A stretch of 64,000 bases of DNA from a bacterium (GCA_036382775.1 DASVHD010000037.1:1-64000); one strand, 5' to 3'; shown: positions 34,060-42,918, numbered from the stretch's first letter. The notes: generated by a model from the letters alone, not told the origin. Translations and numbers: made by a program.

Positions 34060-34938
34060 ATGAAGCTGATCAGCTTGATCCTCGGTGCGATATTGATCCT
34101 ATGCGGAACTATTCAATGCCGTAAAAACGAGCCGTTGAACCACGGGATTGTCTTTTGCTCCGATCGAGATAAATCGGGTGTCTGTGAAATATATGTCATG
34201 AACGCCGACGGCTTTGATCCAATACGATTAACTGATAATGACGCGGACGAAAGATACGCTGACTGGTCCCCGGACAGCACGAAGATCGCCTTTACCTCAT
34301 GGAGGGATGGCAACAGCGAGATCTATATCATGAACTTTGACGGCTCCGATCAGACAAATATAACTAATGATAGTGCTAGTAATATCTATCCTTCCTGGTC
34401 CCCCGATGGTTCAAAGATCACCTTTACTTCTGACCGGAATGGTAATTATGAGATCTATGTGATGAATGCCGACGGCTCCGATCCGGTAAATATTACTAAC
34501 GACAGTACTGGCGCCGATCTTTCTCCTTCCTGGTCCCCCGATGGCACAAAGATCGTCTTCACTTCAACAAGGAATGCCACCGTCGGGATCTATGTGATGA
34601 ACGCCGACGGCTCCGGTCAAGCAAACTTGAGCAATCACCCGGTTGGTGAAGATTTTGCATCCTGGTCGCCGGATGGCACAAAGATCGCCTTCACTTCATG
34701 GAGGGATGACAACAGTGAGATCTACGTAATGGACACCGATGGTTCAAATCAAACGAATTTGACAAAACATGGCGCTGACGATCATTATCCTGCATGGTCG
34801 CCCGACGGTTCAAAAATAGCCTTTACATCAATGAGAGACGGCAACAATGAGATCTATGTGATGAACGCCGACGGCTCCGAGCCTGTAAATCTTACTCATA
34901 ACGGCGCTTTTTTGGATATATTCCCCAATTGGCATTGA
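34060..34938 (+). CDS. TolB-like/PD40 beta-propeller, exported or lipoprotein
   Basis: 292 residues. N-terminal signal (MKLISLILGAILILCGTIQC); the Cys20 could be lipidated, although Gln at -1 is unusual for a lipobox. Six to seven repeats of about 41 residues follow: SWSPDGTKIAFTSxRDGNxEIYVMNADGSxxxNLT, the PD40 blade of TolB-type propellers. CAAGGAG precedes the ATG. It lacks a TolB N-terminal domain and pal/tol neighbours, so it is a stand-alone propeller. Confidence 0.82.
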   Translation: MKLISLILGAILILCGTIQCRKNEPLNHGIVFCSDRDKSGVCEIYVMNADGFDPIRLTDNDADERYADWSPDSTKIAFTSWRDGNSEIYIMNFDGSDQTNITNDSASNIYPSWSPDGSKITFTSDRNGNYEIYVMNADGSDPVNITNDSTGADLSPSWSPDGTKIVFTSTRNATVGIYVMNADGSGQANLSNHPVGEDFASWSPDGTKIAFTSWRDDNSEIYVMDTDGSNQTNLTKHGADDHYPAWSPDGSKIAFTSMRDGNNEIYVMNADGSEPVNLTHNGAFLDIFPNWH

Positions 34939-35245
34939 GGAAGTAGAACAAGACGTTCAGATCGTTTAGAGCGTTGTGATCGTTAAGGAGACAATGGGGT
35001 CAAATCTTCAATCTTCAATTTTGATAAAGATGTTTGGTAATTACGCTTAGTGGAGTCTATTTTGATCTATTGACGGCACATTATAATCCCGTTTCATATA
35101 AATAGTTATTTAAGAACGGGAAATCCGACACATAAAAAGAATCGGGGTTGGCTTAAAAACAGATCCCAATCCACTATCATTGATATCTTAATAGTACAGT
35201 TGTTTTGTTACGATTTTGTTATAATTTAAAACTGTCAACATATGA
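34939..35245. other. Non-coding interval
   Basis: No gene seen. It contains degenerate CGTTTAGA/ATCGTT words (34961..34986) like those at 33983..33999 and 38248..38275, and an imperfect CCCGTT...AACGGG inverted repeat (about 35090..35121). Confidence 0.5.
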
Positions 35246-35611
35246 TTATCTTCCAAATAACCAAATAAATATTGTCAAAATTAATGGCAGTCCTATTACT
35301 AGCAATAAAAACAAAAATATAGTCCATCTCTTTTTCCTAAAGGGCATTATTCCCCAGTTAATTTTCATAAAATCTTGATCAACAGGTAACTTTTCGACAA
35401 TTGCTTTTGCTTCTCCAAAATGTTTTTTTGAAACAAAGATAATAAATTCTATGCCAGGATAGGCAACAGGAAAAACAGGAAATGCTTGAAGAAGCCCGGT
35501 AATGGCACCTTCCTGCTTATAACACGGGATTTTTGCTTCCCGTAATACATTGAAAACCATGTCAGCCACAAAGGGTTGCTGATGACGAAATATCTCTGTG
35601 AATTCATTCAT
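35246..35611 (-). CDS. DUF2007-like protein with C-terminal membrane segment
   Basis: 121 residues. The first 75 (FVADMVFNVLREAKIPCYKQEG...FPVAYPGIEFIIFVSKKHFGEAKAIVEKL) resemble the DUF2007 putative signal-transducing fold, related to PII-like ferredoxin folds. A single membrane helix follows (about 97-119, IFLFLLLVIGLPLILTIFIWLFG). Role unknown. Confidence 0.6.
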   Translation of the reverse strand: MNEFTEIFRHQQPFVADMVFNVLREAKIPCYKQEGAITGLLQAFPVFPVAYPGIEFIIFVSKKHFGEAKAIVEKLPVDQDFMKINWGIMPFRKKRWTIFLFLLLVIGLPLILTIFIWLFGR

Positions 35612-35824
35612 AATTCTATGTATACTCGGGATTCGTGTTATGTATCAGCGTGAATCGGACATATTGACAATAAGTTGTTGGACATTTTTCAATCTTATAC
35701 CATACCATATCCTCACACCACGACATTATATAATAATTTCAAGATCAGTCAATAGTGTTTTATCCCTTATGGTTTTTCAACCAACCTGGGCAATCTGGTG
35801 CTGTCTGGACGACAGTATTCACTC

Positions 35825-36820
35825 TTAATTTGTGGGATTCCAAATAAATTTTCCGGTTTTATCAATGTAACACCATTTATTGTCAATCTTGACTCTTGCC
35901 AATCCATCGGAAAAACTTCTGATTTCATCGAACTGGGGATTGATGATAAATTCCCCGGTTTTGTCGATATAACCCCACTTATCACCTATCTTTGCTGTTG
36001 CCAGACCATCAGAAAAAGGAAAAGCGAGGTCAAACTGGGGTTTAATCACCAATTCGCCAGACCTATCTATATAACCATATTTATCACCTACCCTGACCAC
36101 TGCAAGACTTTCAGAAAAATATAGAGCACCGTCAAACTTGGGTTTGATAATAAATTTGCCAGTTGTATCAATAAAACCAAACTTATGACCTGACCACACC
36201 ATTGCCATTCCTTCGGAAAAAAACAGACAATGCTTAAACTTGGGCTTAATAACAAATTTGCCGGATTTATTTATATAGCCCCATTTGTTATGAATCATAA
36301 CCATTGCCAGCCCCTCTTTAAACAAATCAGCACGTTCAAACTGAGGTTCAATAACAAATTTGCCTGACTTGTCAATATAGCCCCACTTTTGACTAATCAG
36401 AACTACTGCTAAACCTTCACTAAACCTTCCGGCTTGGTCAAATTGGGGGTTGATGACATACTCGCCAGTCTTATTTATATAACCACTTTTAAAATCTTTC
36501 CTGACTTCTCCAAATCCCTCAGAAAAATTATCGACACCATTAAACTCAGGTTCGATGACAATTCTGCCAGTTTTATCAACATAGCCCCACTTATGGTCGA
36601 TTTCAATACGTGCTAATCCTTCAAAAAAATCATCGGCAAAATTAAACTTCGGAACGATGACAATTTTACCGGTCTCGTCGATAAAACCCCAATGATTATT
36701 TTGGCAAATAGGGAATAATTTTTTTTCTTCAACTGTCTTATTTTGTTGGCAGTTTAACATCATTAAAACTATGAATGGAATCAACGAAGTCAAATTTCTT
36801 GTATTAAATAATACGTTCAT
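35825..36820 (-). CDS. WG-repeat protein, probable lipoprotein
   Basis: 331 residues from the ATG at 36820, chosen because GGGGGAG lies just upstream; the longer frame to 36901 begins inside the -10 box. Signal sequence LTSLIPFIVLMMLNC with a lipobox-like Cys. Nine WG repeats of about 33-35 residues follow (WGYIDKTGKFVIxPQFDxAxxFSEGLAxVxIxxK). Exported WG proteins are thought to bind peptides or cell-surface ligands, without a firm function. No neighbour in operon. Confidence 0.82.
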   Translation of the reverse strand: MNVLFNTRNLTSLIPFIVLMMLNCQQNKTVEEKKLFPICQNNHWGFIDETGKIVIVPKFNFADDFFEGLARIEIDHKWGYVDKTGRIVIEPEFNGVDNFSEGFGEVRKDFKSGYINKTGEYVINPQFDQAGRFSEGLAVVLISQKWGYIDKSGKFVIEPQFERADLFKEGLAMVMIHNKWGYINKSGKFVIKPKFKHCLFFSEGMAMVWSGHKFGFIDTTGKFIIKPKFDGALYFSESLAVVRVGDKYGYIDRSGELVIKPQFDLAFPFSDGLATAKIGDKWGYIDKTGEFIINPQFDEIRSFSDGLARVKIDNKWCYIDKTGKFIWNPTN

Positions 36821-36901
36821 TTTCACTCCCCCTCTCTTATCTTGTTTTTTCTTTGTTATGTTTCTGTGTAATCGGACATTTTTACCTTTCCTCACTGCCA
36901 T

Positions 36902-36929
36902 ATTATAAGAGGTTTTTAGGGGAAGTCAA
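36902..36929 (-). promoter_or_regulatory. Sigma70-type promoter for WG-repeat gene
   Basis: Minus strand TTGACT (36924..36929), 16-bp spacer, TATAAT (36902..36907). Leader of about 75 nt. Confidence 0.75.
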
Positions 36930-37457
36930 GTTTTTACCCATTGTATAAACCAAGGCTCGCCAGAACAAATCTGGTGCTGGCTGGATGGCAATATAGCAGG
37001 GGTCAATTAAAAGCAAAAATCGTCATATACTTAGAGGTTATTTGCTTCTTTATGCAACATGCTTTTTAGCTGACTTTTTAACCGGGGCAGCTCGTCTTTG
37101 GGCAGGGGGGGGCAGGCGTTAACCGTTAACCTAAATATCTTACAACGATATGACCGCATACTGGATTCCCGCTCCCCGTTTTTACGGGGACAAGTTTACC
37201 CCTGCGGAAACACGGGCGGGAATGACAGAAAAGAGAAATAAAGTAGTTTTCGATTCCCTCCATACACCATGGCGGGCAGGCACAGCGTTCACTCGAATAA
37301 TATATGGAAGATGAGATTGCTATGCTACGCATTCGATTGCAGTGATAAAACAGCAGATACCGGCTTAAAGCCGGGGCAGGCGTTAACCGTTAACCAGAAA
37401 AAGATCCCCTGACGCTACTCGGTGGCGGAACATAGGACGGGCGGCTCGTTAGCGTCG
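36930..37457. other. Non-coding interval with direct repeats
   Basis: No gene supported. A 23-bp word, GGGGCAGGCGTTAACCGTTA plus ACC, is repeated exactly at 37109..37131 and 37373..37395. An expanded GATTCCCG...CGGGAATGACAG palindrome occupies about 37154..37224. Confidence 0.7.
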
Positions 37458-37802
37458 CTACTTCATTTTCTTTAGAATTTTCTCAATCAGTGGTTTCACA
37501 GCAGGTATTTCCTTGGTTGCCGAATCCCAGACAATGTCCAGGTCGACGCCGAAATATTCATGAATGAGTTTATCACGCATACCTGCCATTTTTTTCCACG
37601 GGACATCCGGATATTTATCTTTTATTGTGGATGGTATGTTTTTTGCCGCTTCACCAATGATTTCCATGCTTCTTATTACCGCATTGACTGTCTTTTTATC
37701 GCCCTCGAAATCGCGAAAGCTTAATCCTCGCGTGAAACTCTCCAATTCCAGTATGGCGTCCAGAATATCCTGGACATAATCGCCGTATTCCTTGAACGTC
37801 AT
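37458..37802 (-). CDS. hepT: HepT-like HEPN toxin (DUF86)
   Basis: 114 residues, all-helical HEPN domain. The Rx4-6H active motif is present in MRDKLIHEYFGVDLDIVW, characteristic of HepT RNases. Its start overlaps the MNT gene stop by 4 bases (ATGA), the usual antitoxin-then-toxin order. In characterised MntA/HepT pairs the nucleotidyltransferase silences HepT by AMPylating the Tyr after the His; a Tyr (HEY) is present here. Confidence 0.9.
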   Translation of the reverse strand: MTFKEYGDYVQDILDAILELESFTRGLSFRDFEGDKKTVNAVIRSMEIIGEAAKNIPSTIKDKYPDVPWKKMAGMRDKLIHEYFGVDLDIVWDSATKEIPAVKPLIEKILKKMK

Positions 37803-38092
37803 ACGTAGACTACCTCTTGCAGTATATGCTTGCCGATTCGCGGCTTAAGCGCTTTTTTGGAAACGAGATCGACCTTGATGCCTATCAGGACAGTAAGGTA
37901 TTCCTCCAGGTCCATAAAAGCGAAAATCCCTATCGGTTGTTGAAACTCGACAAGAATATCAATATCACCGTCTGTTCGTTCTTCACCGCGGGCATATGAA
38001 CCGAATATGCCAATACTCTTAACGTTGTATCGCTCCATGATAAAAGATTTCTGCTTTTCTATTTTCTGCTTGATCGCTTCGATTTTTGCCAT
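37799..38092 (-). CDS. mntA: MntA-type minimal nucleotidyltransferase antitoxin
   Basis: 97 residues from the ATG at 38092, where CGGAGG precedes it; the longer frame to 38221 runs through the promoter. The minimal nucleotidyltransferase signature GSYARGEERTDGDIDILVEF (GSxARG...DxD) is complete, then VDLVSKKALKP supplies the third carboxylate. Cotranscribed with the HEPN gene. Confidence 0.9.
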   Translation of the reverse strand: MAKIEAIKQKIEKQKSFIMERYNVKSIGIFGSYARGEERTDGDIDILVEFQQPIGIFAFMDLEEYLTVLIGIKVDLVSKKALKPRIGKHILQEVVYV

Positions 38093-38126
38093 TCGGACCT
38101 CCGTGCCTCCAGCAACTTCACGGCAG

Positions 38127-38154
38127 ATTATAATGGTATTGCCGTAGTTGTCAA
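38127..38154 (-). promoter_or_regulatory. Sigma70-type promoter of MNT/HEPN pair
   Basis: Minus strand TTGACA (38149..38154), 16-bp spacer, TATAAT (38127..38132); both perfect. It fixes the MNT start at 38092. Confidence 0.8.
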
Positions 38155-38404
38155 GCGATCGGTGAAAAAAGCGGATTCCCGCTGGCACGGGAATGACGGA
38201 TGAGATTGCTTCGTCCACCAAAAGAAATAGCGGACTCGCAATGACGATAAGCGTTTAGAACGTCATGATCGTTATTATCGTTTGATTCGTTGACATAGTT
38301 TACTTATTGAATATAATATTTCATCCTCACTCTGACCTCCCCCATCAAGGGAGAGGAAAGGGAAAGATGGATTCCGGATCAAGTCCGGAATGACAAATAT
38401 GGTC

Positions 38405-38454
38405 GCCGAGATGGCGGAACCGGGAGACGCGGCGGACTCTTGAAGGCTCCGCAG
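38405..38454 (+). pseudogene. tRNA-Leu 5'-half duplicate
   Basis: Bases 38402..38439 match 38564..38601 (the tRNA-Leu 5' half with its GTC flank) at 37 of 38 positions. The anticodon loop is then expanded (CTCTTGAAGGC) before TCCGCAG, and no T-arm or acceptor 3' strand follows. Instead there are two small hairpins (GGCTCC...GGAGCC and CCCCG...GCGGGG). Confidence 0.7.
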
Positions 38455-38566
38455 CTTTTTAGGGAGCCGGAAATCCCCGTTGATATATGCGGGGAAAAAT
38501 CTTGATTTTGTAGTCCGCCGGAATATGCGTAACGTATTGTTGATGCGTTTGTAATTAACTTTAGTC

Positions 38567-38652
38567 GCCGAGATGGCGGAACTGGGAGACGCGGCGGACT
38601 CAAAATCCGCAGTGCTGCAAGGCATGTGGGGGTTCGACTCCCCCTCTCGGCA
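38567..38652 (+). tRNA. tRNA-Leu (CAA)
   Basis: Complete class II cloverleaf. Acceptor GCCGAGA/TCTCGGC, anticodon stem GCGGA/TCCGC with loop CTCAAAA (anticodon CAA, reads UUG), variable arm TGCTGCAAGGCA, T-arm GGGGG-TTCGACT-CCCCC, discriminator A. CCA is not encoded. Confidence 0.93.
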
Positions 38653-38653
38653 T

Positions 38654-38672
38654 AAGGGGGCATATCCCCCTT
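38654..38672 (+). terminator. Hairpin after tRNA-Leu
   Basis: AAGGGGG-CATAT-CCCCCTT, a 7-bp stem starting 2 bases after the tRNA. There is no clear U-tract, so it could be a processing structure. Confidence 0.45.
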
Positions 38673-38965
38673 ATATCCAAAAAGTTTGGACGAAACAATA
38701 CTTTTCGGATGCCTTGAATCCCCCTCCAGCTGTTCTTATACTAAACGCTGCTATTTATCTCTTTATGCTACCAGGACCGAATAGGCTGTGTAACTTATTA
38801 ATGATCTGGGGCATATCCCCTGCCAATTTTTCCCAAATCCGACTTTGGATTTGGCTGAAAAATTGAGCATCCCGCATACTCATTAGTTTGTTTTACAAAT
38901 GCGGGACTTCTCTCCATTCGGTTTTTGAACACCACAAAAACACTCATGGAGGCCTCGGATCCCCC
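38673..38965 (+). repeat. tRNA-adjacent degenerate non-coding element, copy 1
   Basis: In the same order it shares CTTGAATCCCCC, a hairpin ATCCCGCAT...AATGCGG followed by CTCTCCATTC, and CGGATCCCCC with 48461..48815, which lies to the right of tRNA-Arg. No gene is seen here. Confidence 0.55.
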
Positions 38966-39070
38966 AGAGTTTTCCGATAACATACGCTGGGTTCGATAAG
39001 TGTCGGTTTTACACTAACAGGTTTGTACAAATTTTAAATGCATTTTTATACTCTCCCCTGAAGGGGGTTT

Positions 39071-39145
39071 GGAATGCTCCCCGTTTGACTTGGACATGAA
39101 TATAAGGTATACTTGCGGGCTTGGAAAGGAGTTTTACGATGAACC
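39071..39145 (+). repeat. 75-bp copy of IS-type 5' end (promoter plus RBS)
   Basis: Identical to the reverse complement of 197..271. It contains TTGACT, 17-bp spacer, TATACT, GGAAAGGAG and the start ATGAACC. In this copy it leads into a transposase-like frame. Confidence 0.85.
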
Positions 39146-39264
39146 GCAAGATTTGGACGCTCGAGGAAAAGCTTGGGGTGGTTTTGGCGATGTTGAAGGG
39201 AGAGGAATTGAGGAAGTGGAGACCGCATAACCCCCTTCAGCTGTTCTGTTACATGTCGCCTTAA
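39139..39264 (+). pseudogene. Transposase 5' fragment fused to repeat DNA
   Basis: A 41-codon frame. MNRKIWTLEEKLGVVLAMLK resembles the first helix of an IS3-type OrfA HTH. From GGGAGAGGAATTGAGGAAG onward the DNA instead follows the dispersed repeat seen at 48771..48800, so the transposase stops after about 20 codons. The frame ends in TAA. A remnant left by recombination at AAGGGAGAGG (inference). Confidence 0.6.
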
Positions 39265-39379
39265 TCCACAAAGCTTACGCAACCAACTAAAATAGACTGC
39301 GCTGTGTTAATTTCACCCTCACCCTAACCCTCTCCCATCAAGGGAGAGGCGATGTGTAGAATGGAACCCTAAACAACCC

Positions 39380-39407
39380 TTGATTATACTTTCTGGCTGG
39401 TTAAAAT
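39380..39407 (+). promoter_or_regulatory. Sigma70-type promoter, leaderless gene
   Basis: TTGATT (39380..39385), 16-bp spacer, TAAAAT (39402..39407). Only 5 bases to the ATG at 39413, so the mRNA is expected to start at that ATG. The in-frame TTG at 39380 is the -35 box and not a start. Confidence 0.7.
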
Positions 39408-39412
39408 ATATC

Positions 39413-40657
39413 ATGGTATTGAGTAGAAAAACCCTGGTAATGACATGCTTGCTGATCGTGTTGTCGGCGCTCGCATGTTATGGCCAAAAGCAGGGTATTT
39501 ATCCGGTCAAGGTGCGCAAGATCAATGACAAAGTCATCATCTGCAATTGTCTCGGCGTAAACGTCGCGGCCATTGCGGCGAGCAAGGGCCTGGTGATCAT
39601 CGATACCAATCGCTCGCCCGGGATAATGGAAGACATAAAGAAGATCATAAAAAAAGAATTTAAAAGAAATGATTTCCTGTATGTCATTAATACCCACGGG
39701 CACTGGGACCACGCTTCGGGTAACCAGGTTTTCCCGGGATCGATCATTATCGGTCATAAAAAATGTCCCGAGTTCCTGAAACGGAATCCGGCGACAGCGC
39801 TTACCACCATCTCGTCCCTCGGACACCGGCTATCGCTTTATAAAAACAGATCGCAGAAGCTGAACAAAAAATCGACCGAAGCAAAAGCGCTCGTTGCCGA
39901 TATCCGCAGCCTTGAAATGCTGATCCGAGACCTTAAAGATAATTACTCGGTGACTCCGCCCGGCAGAACATTTACCGACAGCGTGACGCTCGATGCCGGC
40001 GATATGACGCTTAAACTCTTTTACTGCGGGAACGCCCACACCGACAATGATATCTTTATTTTTATCCCGGAACAAAAAATGTTATTTTCGGGCGACGTGT
40101 TTTCCAGCCGCAGCAGTTTTTCTTTCAGCGTGAACGTTATAAACGACATCCCGCGAGTGATCGCCGCGATCGACCGGATACTGACCGATGGTTCGGGCGT
40201 GGAATATGTCATAACCGGCCATGGACAATCAGATCTGTCCGGCAGCGACCTGGGAAATCTCAAGGGATCACTGCAAGAACAGTATCTTGAACTTGACAGC
40301 GCGCGGTCGGCGGCGCTGGTTTTGAAAAAATTACTGCTGGATCAGGACGGCGAGACAGCTATCCAGAAATACAAGACCTTCCGGAAAAATGCCGGGGCTC
40401 GATATTGTTTTTCCGAAAATGAGTTCTCCCTTGTGGCCTGGCAATTGCTGTGGACCGGCTCGATTGACAAGGCGATACGAGCGTTTCGGACGATGACCGA
40501 TGAATTCCCAGCTTCTGCCCTGGCACCCGATAACCTGGCAGAAGCCTTTATGCAAAACAGTGATATTGATTCAGCGGTGAAATATTATAACAGGTCTCTG
40601 CAGTTATACCCTGGCAACATCAACGCGCAGGAAATCCTGAAACTGCTCGGTAAATAA
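39413..40657 (+). CDS. Exported metallo-beta-lactamase-fold hydrolase with TPR tail
   Basis: 414 residues. Signal peptide MVLSRKTLVMTCLLIVLSALACYG. Metallo-beta-lactamase domain (about 25-270) with the metal motif HGHWDH (His95, His97, Asp99, His100), then GNAHTDND, SGDVFSS and TGHGQSD supplying the later ligands. A helical C-terminal part (about 290-414) ends in TPR-like units (ALAPDNLAEAFMQNSDIDSAVKYYNRSLQLYPGN). The fold covers many hydrolases; the substrate is unknown. Leaderless promoter. Confidence 0.85.
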   Translation: MVLSRKTLVMTCLLIVLSALACYGQKQGIYPVKVRKINDKVIICNCLGVNVAAIAASKGLVIIDTNRSPGIMEDIKKIIKKEFKRNDFLYVINTHGHWDHASGNQVFPGSIIIGHKKCPEFLKRNPATALTTISSLGHRLSLYKNRSQKLNKKSTEAKALVADIRSLEMLIRDLKDNYSVTPPGRTFTDSVTLDAGDMTLKLFYCGNAHTDNDIFIFIPEQKMLFSGDVFSSRSSFSFSVNVINDIPRVIAAIDRILTDGSGVEYVITGHGQSDLSGSDLGNLKGSLQEQYLELDSARSAALVLKKLLLDQDGETAIQKYKTFRKNAGARYCFSENEFSLVAWQLLWTGSIDKAIRAFRTMTDEFPASALAPDNLAEAFMQNSDIDSAVKYYNRSLQLYPGNINAQEILKLLGK

Positions 40658-40749
40658 ACTGCTGGCAACAACATATTTAAATACGTCTAAACGCTTATCC
40701 ACTCAGTCCACCTACTCTGTCACATTCAGCGGAATGTTACGATTTCTGA

Positions 40750-40824
40750 TTATAATCCCCCTTCTTCCCCCTTTAAAAAAGGGGGAAGAAGAGGGGTTTG
40801 TATTTAAGGTGAATTAAGTGGATA
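40750..40824. repeat. Long hairpin element, also a likely bidirectional terminator
   Basis: CTTCTTCCCCCTTT and AAAGGGGGAAGAAG (40761..40774, 40778..40791) form a 14-bp stem with loop AAA; outer CCCC/GGGG extends it. It lies between convergent genes. The flanking ATTATAATCCCCCTTC and GGTGAATTAAGTGGA recur at 58646..58720. Confidence 0.7.
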
Positions 40825-40835
40825 TGCATTTGAGT

Positions 40836-42140
40836 TCATTTTGACAAATCGATGATCACTTCATGGATCTGTGAATGACGGAGCTTTTTGATAATGAACT
40901 GCACGCCGTTGGCCCTGACCCGGGAATCGGTCTTCACGTTGTGATCCAGCTGCTCCTGGAGCCAATCATTCAGGGAGATATCCTGGTCTGGTGTCGACAC
41001 CGGTATCGATGATGATACTTTGGAATTCAGCTCGGACAGTTTTATCTTGCCGCCGGCAATATAACGGTCCCGGGCGATCTTGTACAAGTAATCGGGCATA
41101 AGGTCCAGTTCACCGCTGATATCGCCGACCAGCACCTCGATGATGTCCTCCTGCGTGATCAAACCCAGTTCGGTTGTTTCCTTCTTCGCGTCCGTAACGA
41201 GACCGATATGCTGGAAATTCCTGATCATGGTCTTGAGCGCGGCGACGATGTATTCCTGGTCATTAAATTTTATTAAAGGCCGGCAAATAGACAAAAGCGA
41301 CGGCTCGCGGGGGTTGAATTTGAGCACGTTGATGATGTCCTTGAAATTGATATAGCCGATCGTTTCGTTTGTCTTTTTGTCCAGCACCGGGTACCGCGTA
41401 TGCTGGTGCACGTGCGCCTCAAGCAGGGCGTCCAGGAGGCTCATGTCCGAGTAAAGATACTTGATGTTTTCCTTCGGGACCATGATCTCGTGGACTTTTA
41501 TCTGGTTGATCCGGATCGCGTTCTTGATGATCTTTTCCTGCTCTTTCTCGATCTTGTGCTCGATCACAGCCACTCTCGTGGCGCCCAGGATCTGCTTGAC
41601 CATGTCAAGCTCCTGGTCTTTGGCAGTTTTCGGGATGCCCGCGATCTTGAAGAACAATTTTATGGAAAAACTTAAAATCGCGACAAAAGGGTACAGTAGT
41701 ATGGAAAACACCCGGATGATATTGACCAGCCGGATGATCAGCATCTCTGCGTTACGCAGGGCAAAGGTCTTGGGTATAAGCTCGCCGAATACGATCGTAA
41801 AATAAGTGACGACCAGCACCAGGAGGACCAGTGATATCAGGTATGCGTAATGGCTGATGAACGCCACGGGGATATGCACGATAAGCCGGCTGAGAGCGCC
41901 CGCCAGAGTCAGGCCGCTGTACGCGCCGGCAATGACGCCGATCAGGGTTATGCTGACTTGGATCGTCGATAGAAACTTATCCGGATCCTTGCGAAGTTCG
42001 AGAACCTGCTGGGCTTTTTTATTGCCCTGGTCGAACGCGATCTCCCTGAGCCGGCTCTCGCTGGACGCGACAAACGCGATCTCGGCCAGGGCGAACAGAC
42101 CATTGAGCAGGATCAGAAGCGCGATAATGATTATTTCCAT
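40836..42140 (-). CDS. CNNM/HlyC-CorC family membrane transporter with CBS pair
   Basis: 434 residues, usual family length. Four membrane helices of the CNNM domain (about 1-190; LFALAEIAFVASSESRLREIA is the conserved N-terminal motif), two CBS domains (about 205-330, VPKENIKYLYSDMSLLDALLEAHVHQHTRYPVLD) and a C-terminal CorC_HlyC domain (about 345-430). Such proteins are implicated in Mg2+/Co2+ export or homeostasis; the specific ion is not shown by sequence. Confidence 0.9.
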   Translation of the reverse strand: MEIIIIALLILLNGLFALAEIAFVASSESRLREIAFDQGNKKAQQVLELRKDPDKFLSTIQVSITLIGVIAGAYSGLTLAGALSRLIVHIPVAFISHYAYLISLVLLVLVVTYFTIVFGELIPKTFALRNAEMLIIRLVNIIRVFSILLYPFVAILSFSIKLFFKIAGIPKTAKDQELDMVKQILGATRVAVIEHKIEKEQEKIIKNAIRINQIKVHEIMVPKENIKYLYSDMSLLDALLEAHVHQHTRYPVLDKKTNETIGYINFKDIINVLKFNPREPSLLSICRPLIKFNDQEYIVAALKTMIRNFQHIGLVTDAKKETTELGLITQEDIIEVLVGDISGELDLMPDYLYKIARDRYIAGGKIKLSELNSKVSSSIPVSTPDQDISLNDWLQEQLDHNVKTDSRVRANGVQFIIKKLRHSQIHEVIIDLSK

Positions 42141-42184
42141 GTTTTCAGTTTGGTCGTTAAAATTCCCAACAACCTGATATCATT

Positions 42185-42212
42185 ATTATATCGATATATT
42201 CGACCATGTAAA
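42185..42212 (-). promoter_or_regulatory. Sigma70-type promoter for CNNM gene
   Basis: Minus strand TTTACA (42207..42212), 16-bp spacer, TATAAT (42185..42190). Confidence 0.6.
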
Positions 42213-42317
42213 GACAGGAGCACAGATCATGTCATGCTGACATAAAATTTGAAAGCATTATACGGTTATCTACGTTTGTTCTTTTAAGCTGTTTGGATTA
42301 GAGTATGACTTTCAGGT

Positions 42318-42764
42318 TCAGTATATACCGCCAACAACGGCACCCAATACGATCCCCACGATTATTGATACCATTATTAGTTCTCCACCGCCCATGCAGT
42401 CATCGTCTTGCATTGCGATTAACGACCCGGCGGCCAGGCCAACAACACCGCCCAGACAGCCGTAACCAACCTGCCTTATAGATCGAGGAGTGCCCTCATC
42501 TTTTACGGTTACCTTCATTTCGGGTATTGGCGCCACGGATGTAGTTTCCGGCGCGGCCACAGCCGTTTCGATCTTTTCAACCTCAGCGGCGGCGATGCTG
42601 ATCTGACCGGCTGATGTCTTGACCGTAACCGAATCAGCCGTGACGGAGAGCAGCTCGCCTTCGATCTTAAGACCGTTTTTCAGGGTGATGGTATCAGAGT
42701 AAAGAATGGCAACAAACAGGATAACTAGTAGGCACATTATATTTTTAATCTTCATGCTTTTCAT
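42318..42764 (-). CDS. Exported/membrane protein with glycine-zipper helices
   Basis: 148 residues. Signal segment (about 5-22), a small beta domain (TITLKNGLKIEGELLSVTADSVTVKTSAGQISIAAAEVEKIE) similar to short SH3/Sm-like repeats in exported proteins, and two Gly-rich hydrophobic segments (GCLGGVVGLAAGSLIA and LIMVSIIVGIVLGAVVGGIY). GGGAGGA precedes the ATG at 42764. Function unknown. Confidence 0.65.
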   Translation of the reverse strand: MKSMKIKNIMCLLVILFVAILYSDTITLKNGLKIEGELLSVTADSVTVKTSAGQISIAAAEVEKIETAVAAPETTSVAPIPEMKVTVKDEGTPRSIRQVGYGCLGGVVGLAAGSLIAMQDDDCMGGGELIMVSIIVGIVLGAVVGGIY

Positions 42765-42836
42765 TTTTCCTCCCTTTCAGCTGCTCCAAAAATTTATGCA
42801 TCATACACAATAAATCATTACTTAGATGACATAATA

Positions 42837-42864
42837 ATGCTATATGTATTTTATCGGTTGTCAA
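42837..42864 (-). promoter_or_regulatory. Sigma70-type promoter, minus strand
   Basis: Minus strand TTGACA (42859..42864), 16-bp spacer, TAGCAT (42837..42842), serving the gene ending at 42318. Confidence 0.62.
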
Positions 42865-42918
42865 GAGGTTCTTAGAGACATGCTCCCAGTTACCCCCTGA
42901 GGGGGTATCGATTACCCC

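Noticed and set aside
36821-36901. N-terminal extension of the WG-repeat protein to 36901
   Set aside because: It would begin inside the -10 box; the ATG at 36820 has a strong SD and starts a signal sequence.
38405-38520. tRNA-Sec candidate beside tRNA-Leu
   Set aside because: The loop has no UCA anticodon, the 5' half is simply tRNA-Leu sequence, and no acceptor 3' strand is present.
38275-38663. Long frames on the minus strand over the tRNA-Leu region
   Set aside because: They read through the tRNA gene, its partial copy and dispersed repeats (VIPDLIRNP-type translations of repeat DNA), without an SD.
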